Below, piece after piece: positions 1-8,384 of a DNA stretch of 64,000 bases; within the stretch, counting starts at the first letter, position 1; each line of letters begins with the position of its first letter. The notes beneath the pieces are model-generated. The model was not told the DNA's origin, did no database searches, and saw only the letters and a program-made list of their open reading frames with translations. Source of the stretch: Desulfohalovibrio reitneri (GTDB taxonomy: Bacteria > Desulfobacterota > Desulfovibrionia > Desulfovibrionales > Desulfovibrionaceae); contig NZ_JOMJ01000004.1 in NCBI RefSeq assembly GCF_000711295.1, positions 1 to 64,000 of the forward strand, written 5' to 3'. Made by a program: the position numbers and the translations under genes.

Positions 1-756
1 GCACTTCTCCATGCACAGCCCGCAGCCGGTGCAGGCCTCCCAGTCCACGTAGGTGGCCTTGCGGCGGATGGTGGCCGTGTAGTTGCCCACGTACCCGCTC
101 AGCTCGTCGATCTCCGAGGAGGCGTAGAGGGTGATGTTGGGGTGCTGGGAGACGTCCACCATCTTGGGGCCGAGGATGCAGCTGGAGCAGTCCACCGTGG
201 GGAAGGTCTTGTCCAGCTTGGCCATCTTGCCGCCGATGGTGGACTGCTTCTCCACCAAAACGACCTCCAGGCCGCCGTTGGCGCAGTCCAGCGCCGCCTG
301 GATGCCGGCCACGCCGCCGCCCACCACCATGACCCGCTTGTTGACCTCGAAGCTCTTGGGGGTCAGCGGGCGGTCGTAGCGCAGCTTGGAAACGGCCATG
401 GACACCAGGTCCAGCGCCTTGCGCGTGTTGGCTTCCTTGTCCTTGCCGATCCAGGAGACGTGCTCGCGGATGTTGGCCATCTCGAACATGTAGCGGTTCA
501 GACCCGCCCGCTCCACCGTGCGGCGGAAGGTGGGCTCGTGCATGCGCGGGGTGCAGGAGGCCACCACCACGCCGTCGAGGCCGTGGTCGCGGATGGCCTC
601 GATGATGCCTTCCTGCCCCTGCTCCGCGCAGGCGTACATGGTGTCCGAGGCGAAGGCCACGTCCGGCAGGGACAGGGCCTGCTCGGCCACCGACCCCACG
701 TCCACGTTGCCGGCTATGTTGCTGCCGCAGTGGCAGACGAAAACGCCGATTCGCAT
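1..756 (-). CDS. hdrA: HdrA-like heterodisulfide reductase subunit A, partial (3' end outside window)
   Basis: The first 252 codons of a flavin/Fe-S subunit are read; the gene runs off the left edge. Near residue 110 there is a dinucleotide-binding stretch (MVVGGGVAGIQAALD), then VEKQSTIGGKMA and a CSSCILGPKM motif, both typical of HdrA, and the visible part ends in a ferredoxin motif CTGCGLCMEKC. ATG at 756 follows GGAGAAATC. In sulfate reducers HdrABC works with FlxABCD as a soluble cytoplasmic NADH-dependent complex that is thought to bifurcate electrons between ferredoxin and a thiol-disulfide protein. The gene follows hdrB by 26 bases in the same operon. flx genes would be expected further left but are not visible. 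Confidence 0.93.
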   Translation of the reverse strand, partial: MRIGVFVCHCGSNIAGNVDVGSVAEQALSLPDVAFASDTMYACAEQGQEGIIEAIRDHGLDGVVVASCTPRMHEPTFRRTVERAGLNRYMFEMANIREHVSWIGKDKEANTRKALDLVSMAVSKLRYDRPLTPKSFEVNKRVMVVGGGVAGIQAALDCANGGLEVVLVEKQSTIGGKMAKLDKTFPTVDCSSCILGPKMVDVSQHPNITLYASSEIDELSGYVGNYTATIRRKATYVDWEACTGCGLCMEKC

Positions 757-782
757 GATTTCTCCGGTTTCCCCGCCACGCC

Positions 783-1676
783 TCAGGAGGCGGCTTCGGC
801 GGTCTTCCGTTCGGCTTCGCGCAGCGCGAGGCCGGGGTTCACGCACAGCTTGTTCAGGCCCAGGCTGGACTCGTCCAGGCCAAGGGCCAGACCGATGAGC
901 TGGGTGTAGTAGAAAACGGGCATCTCGTGCTGGCTCTTGGTGGCCGCGTTGATCTGCCCCTGCCGCAGGTCCAGGTTCATCTGGCACAGCGGGCAGGCCG
1001 TGACCATGGCCATGGCCTGGTTGGCCTCGGCCAAGTCCAAAAGCTTGCCCGAAAGACGCGCCACCACGTCCTTGCGGGCCACGCCGAAGGAGGCGCCGCA
1101 GCACTCCACCTTCAGCGGGAAGGGAGCGACCTCCGCGCCGATGGCCTCCATGAGCCGGTCCATGGCCACCGGGTTCTCGTGGTCGTCGAACTCCATGACC
1201 TCGGGCGGACGGTTCATGATGCAGCCGTAGTAGGGGGCCACCCGCAGGCCGCTTAAGGGGCGCACCACCCGCTCGGCCAGCTTCTCCGGCCCCACGTCCT
1301 CGATGAGCGCCTGCAGCACGGACTTGACCCGCACCGTGTTGCCCACCGGCTCGTCCAGCAGGCTGTTCACCCGGCGCATGAACTCCTCATCGCCCATGCG
1401 GTGCACGGCCGTCTTGAGGTTGGTCAGGCAGCTGGGGCAGGGGGTGATGACCGTGTCCAGGCCCATCTTCTCCACCAACCCCAGGTTGCGCGCCGCCAGG
1501 GCGCAGGACAGGGTGTGGTCCACGGTGTGCGCCGGAGTGGAGCCGCAGCAGCTCCAGTCCGGAATGTCCACCAGATTCACGTCAAGGGCCTCGCAGATGG
1601 CCCGGGTGGACTGCTCGTACTCCATGGAGGTGCCGAGGCCGGAACAGCCGGGGTAGTAGGCGTAGGCGGGGCTCAC
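783..1676 (-). CDS. hdrB: HdrB-like heterodisulfide reductase subunit B
   Basis: A 297-residue protein with two CCG domains, the hallmark of HdrB, which hold the noncubane [4Fe-4S] clusters that reduce a disulfide. The first domain has YYPGC (residues 7-11), CCG (43-45) and CPSC (80-83). The second has YYGCIMN, ECCGASFG and CPLCQMN. The start is GTG at 1676, overlapping the hdrC stop as GTGA, which implies translational coupling. The same frame stays open far upstream through hdrC, but that extension has no Hdr character. The protein acts in the cytoplasm with HdrA and HdrC. Confidence 0.93.
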   Translation of the reverse strand: MSPAYAYYPGCSGLGTSMEYEQSTRAICEALDVNLVDIPDWSCCGSTPAHTVDHTLSCALAARNLGLVEKMGLDTVITPCPSCLTNLKTAVHRMGDEEFMRRVNSLLDEPVGNTVRVKSVLQALIEDVGPEKLAERVVRPLSGLRVAPYYGCIMNRPPEVMEFDDHENPVAMDRLMEAIGAEVAPFPLKVECCGASFGVARKDVVARLSGKLLDLAEANQAMAMVTACPLCQMNLDLRQGQINAATKSQHEMPVFYYTQLIGLALGLDESSLGLNKLCVNPGLALREAERKTAEAAS

Positions 1677-2230
1677 TTGGAGGCCTCCTTGTAGCGCTCG
1701 AAGATCCGGGCCACGGCCTCGCGGCCCTGGATGCGGGACGGAGTGAGGTGCAGCTTGCCCTTGGGCAGGATGCGCGGGCCGAGCTCGGCGTCCGTCCAGA
1801 CCTTGCCGGTCTTGGCGATGTACGAGGTCAAAAGGCCCATTTCGTACACCCGGCCGTGCTTGGCCACCGATTCCAGGAAGCTGTCCCAGAATACCTTCAC
1901 GCCGCGCTCGGTGGCGTACCCCTCGCGCCGGGCCATGTGGCGCAACACGTCCACGATCCGCGCCACGTCGATGCCGTTGGGGCAGCGCGTGGTGCAGGAC
2001 TCGCACGTGGCGCACAGCCACACCGAGTGGCTGGACAAGAGCTGGTCCTTCTGCCCGGCCTGCAACAGCCGCATCATCCGGCTCACCGGAATGTCGAAGG
2101 CGAAGGTGTACGGACAGCCAGCCGTGCAGTTGCCGCACTGATAGCACAACCGCACCCGCTGCCCGCTCTCCTCCTCGACCTGGCTGATGAACTCCCGGTC
2201 GAGGGATTCGGTGAGATCAAGGATTTCCAT
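1673..2230 (-). CDS. hdrC: HdrC-like heterodisulfide reductase subunit C
   Basis: A 185-residue soluble ferredoxin-type subunit. Two [4Fe-4S] motifs are visible: CYQCGNCTAGCP (residues about 29-40) and CATCESCTTRCP (about 73-84). HdrC passes electrons between HdrA and the catalytic HdrB. It overlaps hdrB by four bases and lies about 100 bases after the alcohol dehydrogenase gene. The order adh-hdrC-hdrB-hdrA matches what is known for Desulfovibrio ethanol-metabolism loci. No membrane segment is seen, so this is the cytoplasmic Hdr type rather than HdrDE. Confidence 0.93.
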   Translation of the reverse strand: MEILDLTESLDREFISQVEEESGQRVRLCYQCGNCTAGCPYTFAFDIPVSRMMRLLQAGQKDQLLSSHSVWLCATCESCTTRCPNGIDVARIVDVLRHMARREGYATERGVKVFWDSFLESVAKHGRVYEMGLLTSYIAKTGKVWTDAELGPRILPKGKLHLTPSRIQGREAVARIFERYKEASK

Positions 2231-2327
2231 GTCGTCGGTCCCGGTGTTTCCGTTGCGCGTTCGGATGGAAAAGTGGGCCGGGGGAGTGGTGTGTCCCCCC
2301 CGGCCGGAGGTCCATTTCGGGTCGTCC

Positions 2328-3509
2328 CTACAGGGCGGCCTCGAAAATGGCCATGACGTCGTTGTCGGTGGGGCAGCGGGGGTTGGTGAACCCGCAGGCG
2401 TCCTTCTGGGCGTTCTCGGTCATGGTGGCGATGTCAGCCTTCTTGACCTGCTTGCCGTACTTCTTGCCGAGCTCCACCAGGCCGCTGGGGATGCCGACGT
2501 CGGTGGAGAGGACCTTGATGGCATCGACGCACTTCTCGGCGGCGTCGCGCTTGGAGAGGCCCTCGATGTTTTCGCCCATGATCTCGGCCATCTTGGCGAA
2601 GCGATCCACGCGGGCGATGAGGTTAAAGCTCTCCACGTGGGGCAGCAGGATGGCGTTGCACTCGCCGTGCGGCAGGTCGTAGAAACCGCCAAGCTGGTGG
2701 GCCATGGCGTGCACGTGGCCCAGGGAGGCGTTGTTGAAGGCCATGCCGGCGAGGTACTGGGCGAAGCACATGCCCTCGCGGGCCTCCACGTCCTGGCCGT
2801 TGGCCACGGCGCGGCGGAGGAAGGTGAAGATCAGTTCGATGGCCTTCTCGGCGCAGGCGTCGGTCATGGGGGTGGCCACGGTGGAGACGTATGCCTCGAC
2901 GGCGTGGGTCAGGGCGTCCATGCCGGTGGCCGCGGTCAGGGCCGGGGGCATGCCCATCATGAGCAGGGGGTCGTCCAGGGCGATGTTGGGGGTGACGCGC
3001 CAGTCCACGATGGCCATCTTCACCTTCCTGGAAAGGTCGGTGATGATGCAGAAGCGGGTCATTTCCGAGGCGGTGCCCGCGGTGGTGTTCACGGCCAGGT
3101 AGGGCGGCAGGGGCTTGGTCGACTTGTCGATACCCTCGAAGTCATGGATTTTGCCGCCGTTGGAGACCACCAGGCCGATGCCCTTGCCGCAGTCGTGGGA
3201 GGAGCCGCCACCCAGGGTGATCAGGCTGTCGCACTTGGCCTTCTGGTAGACCTCGACGCCGTTGTGGACGTTCTCGTCAGTGGGGTTGGGGATGGTCTTG
3301 TCGTAGACCTCGTAGCTCATCTTGGCCTTGTCCAGCAGGTCGGTGATCTGCTTGAGAATCCCGGCGTTGACGATGCCCTGGTCGGTGACGATCAGCGGTT
3401 TGGTGCCGCCGATGTCACGAATTTTCTGGGGGATCTCTTTGGAGGCCCCGATGCCGATCAGCGTCACGTTGGGGATGAAAAACCCATAGACTTCTTCACG
3501 CACTGCCAT
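2328..3509 (-). CDS. adh: iron-containing NAD-dependent alcohol dehydrogenase
   Basis: At 393 residues this is the usual length of group III iron alcohol dehydrogenases. It carries the NAD-binding GGGSSHDCGKG motif near residue 95 and the metal-site segments DALTHAVEAY and GGFYDLPHGE, which hold the Asp and His iron ligands. It probably oxidises ethanol (or reduces acetaldehyde) in the cytoplasm, exchanging NADH with the Flx-Hdr complex encoded next. The ATG at 3509 is chosen because GGAG lies about ten bases upstream; a GTG nine bases earlier is less well placed. A sigma54 promoter lies about 75 bases upstream, so this is probably the first gene of the adh-hdrCBA operon. Confidence 0.93.
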   Translation of the reverse strand: MAVREEVYGFFIPNVTLIGIGASKEIPQKIRDIGGTKPLIVTDQGIVNAGILKQITDLLDKAKMSYEVYDKTIPNPTDENVHNGVEVYQKAKCDSLITLGGGSSHDCGKGIGLVVSNGGKIHDFEGIDKSTKPLPPYLAVNTTAGTASEMTRFCIITDLSRKVKMAIVDWRVTPNIALDDPLLMMGMPPALTAATGMDALTHAVEAYVSTVATPMTDACAEKAIELIFTFLRRAVANGQDVEAREGMCFAQYLAGMAFNNASLGHVHAMAHQLGGFYDLPHGECNAILLPHVESFNLIARVDRFAKMAEIMGENIEGLSKRDAAEKCVDAIKVLSTDVGIPSGLVELGKKYGKQVKKADIATMTENAQKDACGFTNPRCPTDNDVMAIFEAAL

Positions 3510-3584
3510 GACACACACTCCGGTTTTTTGGGTTGGCGCTTGAAAATCACACCTGCCAGCCGAATCCGTATTGCCCCCTCTTTA

Positions 3585-3600
3585 GGCAAGGACCGGGCCA
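3585..3600 (-). promoter_or_regulatory. sigma54 (-24/-12) promoter of the adh-hdrCBA operon
   Basis: The minus strand reads TGGCCCGGTCCTTGCC. The invariant GG and GC are exactly ten bases apart, and only one base differs from TGGCACG-N4-TTGC. Transcription would start near 3573, leaving a leader of about 65 bases before adh. An NtrC-type activator gene lies 240 bases upstream, as a sigma54 promoter requires. Confidence 0.75.
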
Positions 3601-3756
3601 AAAAGTGAAAACGAGTGATTCCGGTGTGTTGTCAGGCGAAGTCAGGATGAAGAGGGGGCGGAGTGGGTCTAAAACGGGACAGGCGGAAGCGGGAAGAAGC
3701 GGAAAATGGCCGCCAGGGAACCTGAAAGGGAAGGCGTTACGAGGCCTTAGACGGCT

Positions 3757-3797
3757 GGGTCATTATGACCCGGGGCACGTGCGGAGCGGGTCGCACG
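3757..3797. promoter_or_regulatory. candidate upstream activator sites for the adh sigma54 promoter
   Basis: The gap 3510-3840 holds the sigma54 promoter and, about 160-200 bases upstream of it, two inverted repeats. One is a perfect palindrome GGGTCATTATGACCC (3757-3771). The other has six-base arms, CGTGCG and CGCACG (3778-3797). That distance is typical for enhancer-like sites of NtrC-type activators. No T-run follows either repeat on either strand, so a terminator is unlikely. No other gene was seen in this gap. Confidence 0.45.
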
Positions 3798-3840
3798 AAC
3801 GTGAAGCCAGGCCCGGCGCGCCTAGAACGTCCCGGTTCGC

Positions 3841-5196
3841 CTAGTCGGCCGATGCGAGGCCGTGCTTGCGGAGTTTGCGGTAGAGGGTTTTGCGCCCGAT
3901 GCCCAGCGCCTCGGCGGCCCGCTGGCGGTTGCCCTGGTACATGGCCAGGACCTTGCGGATGTGCGCCCGCTCCATGGATTCCAGGGAGAGGGGGGAGCCG
4001 GCGCAGGCGTCTCCGGACTGCGCCGGCACCACTTCTTTGGGCAGCGTCTGGTTGGTGATGACGCCGTTTTCCGCCAGGATGACGGAGCGCTCCAGCACGT
4101 TGCGCAACTCGCGAACGTTGCCGGGCCAGTCGTACCGCATGAGGAACTGCAGGGTCTTGTCCGCGATGGTGCACTTGCGTTTGCCCAGGCGCATCTGGGT
4201 CAGGAAATGCTCTATGAGCAGCGGGATGTCCTCCCGCCGCTCCCGCAGCGGGGGGATGTCGATGTTGAAGACGTTGATGCGGTGGAAGAGCGCCTCGTTG
4301 AAACGGCCGTCCTCGACTTCCTTGGCCAGGTTTCGGTTGGTTGCGAAGAGGAAGCGGACGTCCACCCGCCGCTCCTCGTTCTCGCCCACGCGGCGGTAGG
4401 TCTGCGACTCCAGCACCCGCAGCAGGGAGGCCTGCACTTCCTCGGGAAGGTCGCCCACCTCATCCAGGAAGAGGGTGCCCTTGTTGGCCAGGGCAAGCAG
4501 CCCTTCCTTGGCCTCCGAGGCACCGGTGAAGGCCCCCTTGGTATGGCCGAACAGTTCGCTGCGCACCAGTTCCCGCTGGAGCATGGCGCAGTTTTTGGTG
4601 ATGATGGGCTGTTTGGCCCTGTCGCTTTGTTCGTGGATTTTCCTGGCCACCACGTCCTTGCCCACCCCGCTCTCGCCGGTGAGCAGCACGGGCACCCCGG
4701 CCGGGGCCACCCTGGAAACGAGGTAATGCAGGTGCTTGATCACCGGGGAGTTGCCCACCAGCTTCTGCGAGGAGCCGGTGATCTCCTGGGAGTGGCGCAG
4801 GCTGCGGTTTTCCCGCTGCAGGCAGACCCGCTGGTAGGCCCGGTCCAGGAGCAGGGAGAGCCGGTCCAGCTTGAAGGGCTTGGTGATGTAATCGTAGGCG
4901 CCCAGGCGCATGGCCTCCACGGCGTCGTCGATGGTGCCGTGGCCGGTGATGAGGACCACTTCGGCGTCCGGCAGCTTGGCCTTGCACTCTGTGAAGAGGT
5001 CCAGGCCGTCGGAGTCGGGAAGCTTGATGTCCAGGACAAGGAGGTCGTAGTCGCCGTCGTGGATGCGCCGCCGCGTCTCGGCCGCGTTCCGGGCCACGTG
5101 TATGGCGCGCTCCTCGGTTTCCAGCTCCTTCTTGAGGAGCTTGCGGATGGACTCTTCGTCGTCCACCACAAGGACGTGGTACGGTTCAGTCATCAT
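3841..5196 (-). CDS. NtrC-family sigma54-dependent response regulator
   Basis: A 451-residue regulator in three parts. The receiver domain (1-120) has VDDEES and the phosphorylation site LLVLDIKLPD. The AAA+ domain (about 145-375) has Walker A GESGVGKD, the sigma54-contact loop GAFTGA and an intact Walker B FLDEVGD. A Fis-type helix-turn-helix ends the protein (RAAEALGIGRKTLYRKLRKHG). Its ATG overlaps the kinase gene's end by eleven bases, so it pairs with the kinase at 5186-6391. The only sigma54 promoter seen nearby is the one driving adh-hdrCBA, which makes that operon its probable target. That link is inferred from position. Confidence 0.93.
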   Translation of the reverse strand: MMTEPYHVLVVDDEESIRKLLKKELETEERAIHVARNAAETRRRIHDGDYDLLVLDIKLPDSDGLDLFTECKAKLPDAEVVLITGHGTIDDAVEAMRLGAYDYITKPFKLDRLSLLLDRAYQRVCLQRENRSLRHSQEITGSSQKLVGNSPVIKHLHYLVSRVAPAGVPVLLTGESGVGKDVVARKIHEQSDRAKQPIITKNCAMLQRELVRSELFGHTKGAFTGASEAKEGLLALANKGTLFLDEVGDLPEEVQASLLRVLESQTYRRVGENEERRVDVRFLFATNRNLAKEVEDGRFNEALFHRINVFNIDIPPLRERREDIPLLIEHFLTQMRLGKRKCTIADKTLQFLMRYDWPGNVRELRNVLERSVILAENGVITNQTLPKEVVPAQSGDACAGSPLSLESMERAHIRKVLAMYQGNRQRAAEALGIGRKTLYRKLRKHGLASAD

Positions 5197-6391
5197 CTTC
5201 TTCCCGTGGCACCGGCAGGTCGACGATGAAGGTGGACCCCTTGCCCACCTCGCTTTCCAGGCGGATGTCCCCGGCGTGCTCCTTGACCACGATGGTGTAA
5301 CAGGTCGAAAGCCCGATGCCTATGCCGTTTCCGGCGGGCTTGGTGGTGAAGAAGGGGTCGAAGAGGTTGCCCCGGATGTCCGCGGAAATGCCCTGGCCGG
5401 TGTCGGAGATCTCCAGACGGACCATGCCGTCCGTCACGCCGCTTTGCACGGTGATGACGCCCTCCTCCTCCCCGATGGCGTCGATGGCGTTGGTCAGCAG
5501 GTTGAGAAAGACCTGCTTGAGCTGCGCCGCGTTGCCGTGGACGAAAGGCAGGTTCCGTGCCAGTTCCGTCCTCATGGTCAGGTTTTGCCGCTTCTTGAGA
5601 TGGTAGTGCAGCAGATGCAGGGTCTCCATGACCACGTCGTTGATGTTCACCGGGGACTGGGTGGTGGCCTCCGGGTGCCCGAAGTTGAGCATGCTGTTCA
5701 CAATCTGCTGGCAGCGCTGGCACTCCCGCAGGATAGTCTGGGTATACTCCTCCAGGTCCCCGGCCAGTTCGCCGGGCAGGCTCTTCCAGTGCCTGCCCAG
5801 GCGCCGCTGGATGCCCTCGGCGTAACCGGAAATGGCCATCAGGGGGTTGTTCACCTCGTGGGCCACGCCGGTGGCCAGCACGCCCACGGTGGCCATCTTC
5901 TCCGCGTGGTAGTACTTGGCCTGGTATTCCTTTTCCAGCGTCACGTCGCGCTTGAAGATGAGCACCTTGTACTCCGGCAGGTCCTGGTTCTTGATGGGCG
6001 AGGCCACCATCTCGTACTGCCGGTTGACGCCGTTGATGCGGAAAAAGGCCGTCTCCTTGCACACCGTGTTGGTGGAGAGCGACTTGAAGGCGGGGCATTC
6101 GGGGCACGGATGGTCCTGCCCCCGGAATATCTGGTAGCAGTACTTGCCCTCCGGGGCGGGGTCGTCGAACAACTCCCTGAATACGTGGTTGACCGAGATG
6201 ATCTTGAGGTTCTCGGAGAGTACCATCATCACGTCGGTGATGCCGTCCAGAATGGCGGCGATTTCCTGGCGGCGGTTCTCCGTCTCCATGTTGGCGGCCT
6301 TGAGCTCCTCCAGCTTGAGCTGCAACTCGTGGAAGTAGCCGAGCTTGGAGTGCTCGATGCCGACGAGGTCGCTGAGTTCCGTTGGCGGCAT
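5186..6391 (-). CDS. cytoplasmic PAS histidine kinase
   Basis: A 401-residue kinase with no membrane helix. An N-terminal coiled region (about 20-45) leads to a PAS domain (about 45-165) with clustered cysteines (C85, C96, C99 and one near 111). HisKA follows, with phospho-acceptor His in GVAHEVNNPL, then HATPase with N box NLLTNAIDAI and G boxes DTGQG and GIGIGLS. ATG at 6391 is chosen because it shares one base with the adh2 stop (TAATG) and follows GAGGAGG seven bases upstream; the frame stays open 69 bases further into adh2. The cysteines suggest sensing of redox state or a metal/Fe-S cofactor. Its partner is the NtrC-type regulator downstream. Confidence 0.92.
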   Translation of the reverse strand: MPPTELSDLVGIEHSKLGYFHELQLKLEELKAANMETENRRQEIAAILDGITDVMMVLSENLKIISVNHVFRELFDDPAPEGKYCYQIFRGQDHPCPECPAFKSLSTNTVCKETAFFRINGVNRQYEMVASPIKNQDLPEYKVLIFKRDVTLEKEYQAKYYHAEKMATVGVLATGVAHEVNNPLMAISGYAEGIQRRLGRHWKSLPGELAGDLEEYTQTILRECQRCQQIVNSMLNFGHPEATTQSPVNINDVVMETLHLLHYHLKKRQNLTMRTELARNLPFVHGNAAQLKQVFLNLLTNAIDAIGEEEGVITVQSGVTDGMVRLEISDTGQGISADIRGNLFDPFFTTKPAGNGIGIGLSTCYTIVVKEHAGDIRLESEVGKGSTFIVDLPVPREEDDD

Positions 6392-7539
6392 TACCAGGCC
6401 TCCTCGCATATGCCCCTGAGGTCGCGCCAGGACGACTCCCTGGGGTTGGTCAGGCTGCACACGTCCTGGATGGCCACCCGGCAGATTTGCTCGATGCTGG
6501 ACTGGTCGGGGAGCAGGTCGCGCAGCCGCTGGTTCACGCCGAGACTGGCGAAGAGCTCCTCCAGCTTATCGATGCCCGCCAGGGCGGCCTGCTGGTCGGA
6601 GCACAGCCGCGCCCCGGCGATTATGCGCCCGATGGTGCCCATGGTCTCGGTGCACTCCCGCATGTTGAAGCGCATAACCGACGGCAGGAGGACGGGGTGC
6701 ACCATGCCGTGCAGCACGTCGTACATGCCGCCCAGGGAGTGGGCTATGGAGTGCAGCACGCCCAGCCCGGCGTTGCTGAAGGCCATGCCCGCGGAGGTGC
6801 TGGCGATGGAGAGCTGCCGCAGCGCCTCGGTGTCCTTGTCCTCCACCGCAGGCTGGATGTTCTTGACGATGAGTTCAATGGCCTTGTGGGAGTGCATGCG
6901 GGTGATGGGGGTGGCCAGCTTGGAGACGTAGGACTCCACAGCGTGCGCCATGGCGTCGATGGCCGAGGCCAGGATGAGGTCGGCGTCCTTGGAGAGCAGC
7001 AGGTCGGGGTCGATGATGGAGATGTTGGGCACCAGCGAGCGGCTGATGATGGACATCTTCACTTCCCGCTCCACGTCGGTGATGATGCAGAACTGGGAAA
7101 CGTCCGAGCCGCTTCCGGCCGTGCTGGGGATGAGGATCATGGGCGGCAGGGGGCACATGATGCGGTTGGCCCCCTCGAAGTCGCCGATGCGGCCGCCGTT
7201 GCCCACCAGCGTGCCGATGCCCTTGGCCGCGTCCATGGGGCTGCCGCCGCCCAGGGCGATGATGACGTCGCACCGCTCACGGGCGTACAGGTCGGCCCCT
7301 TCGTGCACCTGGTAGTCGCGGGGGTTGGAGCTGACCTTGTCGAAGTAGACGGCGGGCAGGTCGTTGCCGTCCAGGATGTCCAGCACGCGGTCCACCCAGC
7401 CGGATTGCTCCAGGCCGTTGTCGCTGACGAAGAAAACGCGCTTGGCCCCGAGCCGCAGGGCGCATTTGGCCACGAATTCTATGCTTCCGTGTCCGGAGAT
7501 GACCTCCGGTATGGCGAACTTGGTAATCACGATCCCCAC
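6391..7539 (-). CDS. second iron-containing alcohol dehydrogenase
   Basis: A 382-residue group III iron alcohol dehydrogenase, clearly divergent from the one at 2328-3509. NAD-binding GGGSPMDAAKG is near residue 97, and the iron-site segments are DAMAHAVESY and HSLGGMYDVLHG. The start is GTG, taken at 7539; a GTG nine bases further in, behind GGTGGGGATC, is equally possible. The stop is fused to the start of the histidine kinase (TAATG), so enzyme and sensor are co-translated. The substrate is unknown but probably a short-chain alcohol or aldehyde. Confidence 0.9.
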   Translation of the reverse strand: MGIVITKFAIPEVISGHGSIEFVAKCALRLGAKRVFFVSDNGLEQSGWVDRVLDILDGNDLPAVYFDKVSSNPRDYQVHEGADLYARERCDVIIALGGGSPMDAAKGIGTLVGNGGRIGDFEGANRIMCPLPPMILIPSTAGSGSDVSQFCIITDVEREVKMSIISRSLVPNISIIDPDLLLSKDADLILASAIDAMAHAVESYVSKLATPITRMHSHKAIELIVKNIQPAVEDKDTEALRQLSIASTSAGMAFSNAGLGVLHSIAHSLGGMYDVLHGMVHPVLLPSVMRFNMRECTETMGTIGRIIAGARLCSDQQAALAGIDKLEELFASLGVNQRLRDLLPDQSSIEQICRVAIQDVCSLTNPRESSWRDLRGICEEAW

Positions 7540-7578
7540 CCGCGCGAAAGGTTGCCGGGCAGCGCCAAGCGGACCGGC

Positions 7579-7621
7579 CTGTTCGGAACAGTGAAATCAT
7601 ACGGCGGCCGGGGGCTGTCAA
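7579..7621 (-). promoter_or_regulatory. candidate promoter and operator of adh2-kinase-regulator operon
   Basis: On the minus strand TTGACA (7616-7621) and TATGAT (7596-7601) resemble a sigma70 promoter but are only 14 bases apart. Just downstream lies a perfect palindrome, CTGTTC-G-GAACAG (7579-7591), where a repressor could bind over the start site. The factor is unknown. Confidence 0.4.
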
Positions 7622-7741
7622 GTCCGCTCCGCACGGCCCGCGACGGGCCGCCGGGAAGGATGCGGCGGGCGCGTTGCAATTTCCCCGGACTGCTGGTCAA
7701 ATCGTCAGACAGCCGCGCCAGGGCGCGGCGTTGGACAATCC

Positions 7742-8371
7742 ATGCTCGCTTCCTCATTGCATACTCCGGCCAAACGGCTTCTTCTCATGCGGCATGGCCA
7801 GGCGGGCGACCCGGCAAGCAAGCGCTACATCGGGCGAACCGACACCGGGTTGACCAGCCTGGGCCGCTGCCAGGCCGCTGCACTGGCCGAGTTGCTGTCC
7901 GTGGCGCCGCTGCGGCGGGTGGTCAGCAGCGATCTCGGCCGCTGCCTGCACACCGCCCGGGCGGTGGCCGCGCGTCACGGGCTGATTGTGGAGGCCGACC
8001 CCGGCCTGGGGGAGATCGACCTGGGGGAGTGGGAGAACAGGACGTTCGAGGACGTGCGGCGCACCGAGCCGGAGGCTTTCCGGCGGCGCGGGGAGGACAT
8101 GGCCGGGTTCCGGCCGCCGGGGGGCGAGTCCTTCGCCGACCTGCGTAACAGGGTCGTCCCGCGCCTGGAGGCGATTATGGCGGATGCCTCGGGCTGCGTG
8201 GCCGTGGTGGCTCATGCCGGGGTCAACCGGGTGGCGCTGTGCCGTTGGCTGGGCATGCCCCTGGCTGATCTGTTCCTGCTGGGGCAGGACCCGGGCTGCC
8301 TGAACGTGCTCGATTTCTCTCCTTCCGGCTTCAAGCGGCTGCAAGCGCTCAATTTCTCCCCGGGCGGCTAA
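7742..8371 (+). CDS. histidine phosphatase family protein (phosphoglycerate mutase-like)
   Basis: A 209-residue protein with the RHG signature LLMRHGQAG near residue 16, which carries the catalytic phospho-histidine. It also has GEIDLGEWENRTFEDV and the second catalytic histidine in VVAHAGVNR. Length and motifs fit small-molecule phosphatases such as the alpha-ribazole phosphatase/CobC group, but the substrate cannot be told. No clear ribosome site precedes the ATG at 7742, so the start is uncertain. It converges with the molybdenum-enzyme accessory operon, ending 13 bases from its last gene. Confidence 0.82.
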   Translation: MLASSLHTPAKRLLLMRHGQAGDPASKRYIGRTDTGLTSLGRCQAAALAELLSVAPLRRVVSSDLGRCLHTARAVAARHGLIVEADPGLGEIDLGEWENRTFEDVRRTEPEAFRRRGEDMAGFRPPGGESFADLRNRVVPRLEAIMADASGCVAVVAHAGVNRVALCRWLGMPLADLFLLGQDPGCLNVLDFSPSGFKRLQALNFSPGG

Positions 8372-8384
8372 GGCGCTCGCCCGG

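Noticed and set aside
3757-3771. GGGTCATTATGACCC as a terminator of the NtrC-type gene
   Set aside because: No T-run follows on the minus strand, and its distance from the sigma54 promoter better fits an activator site.
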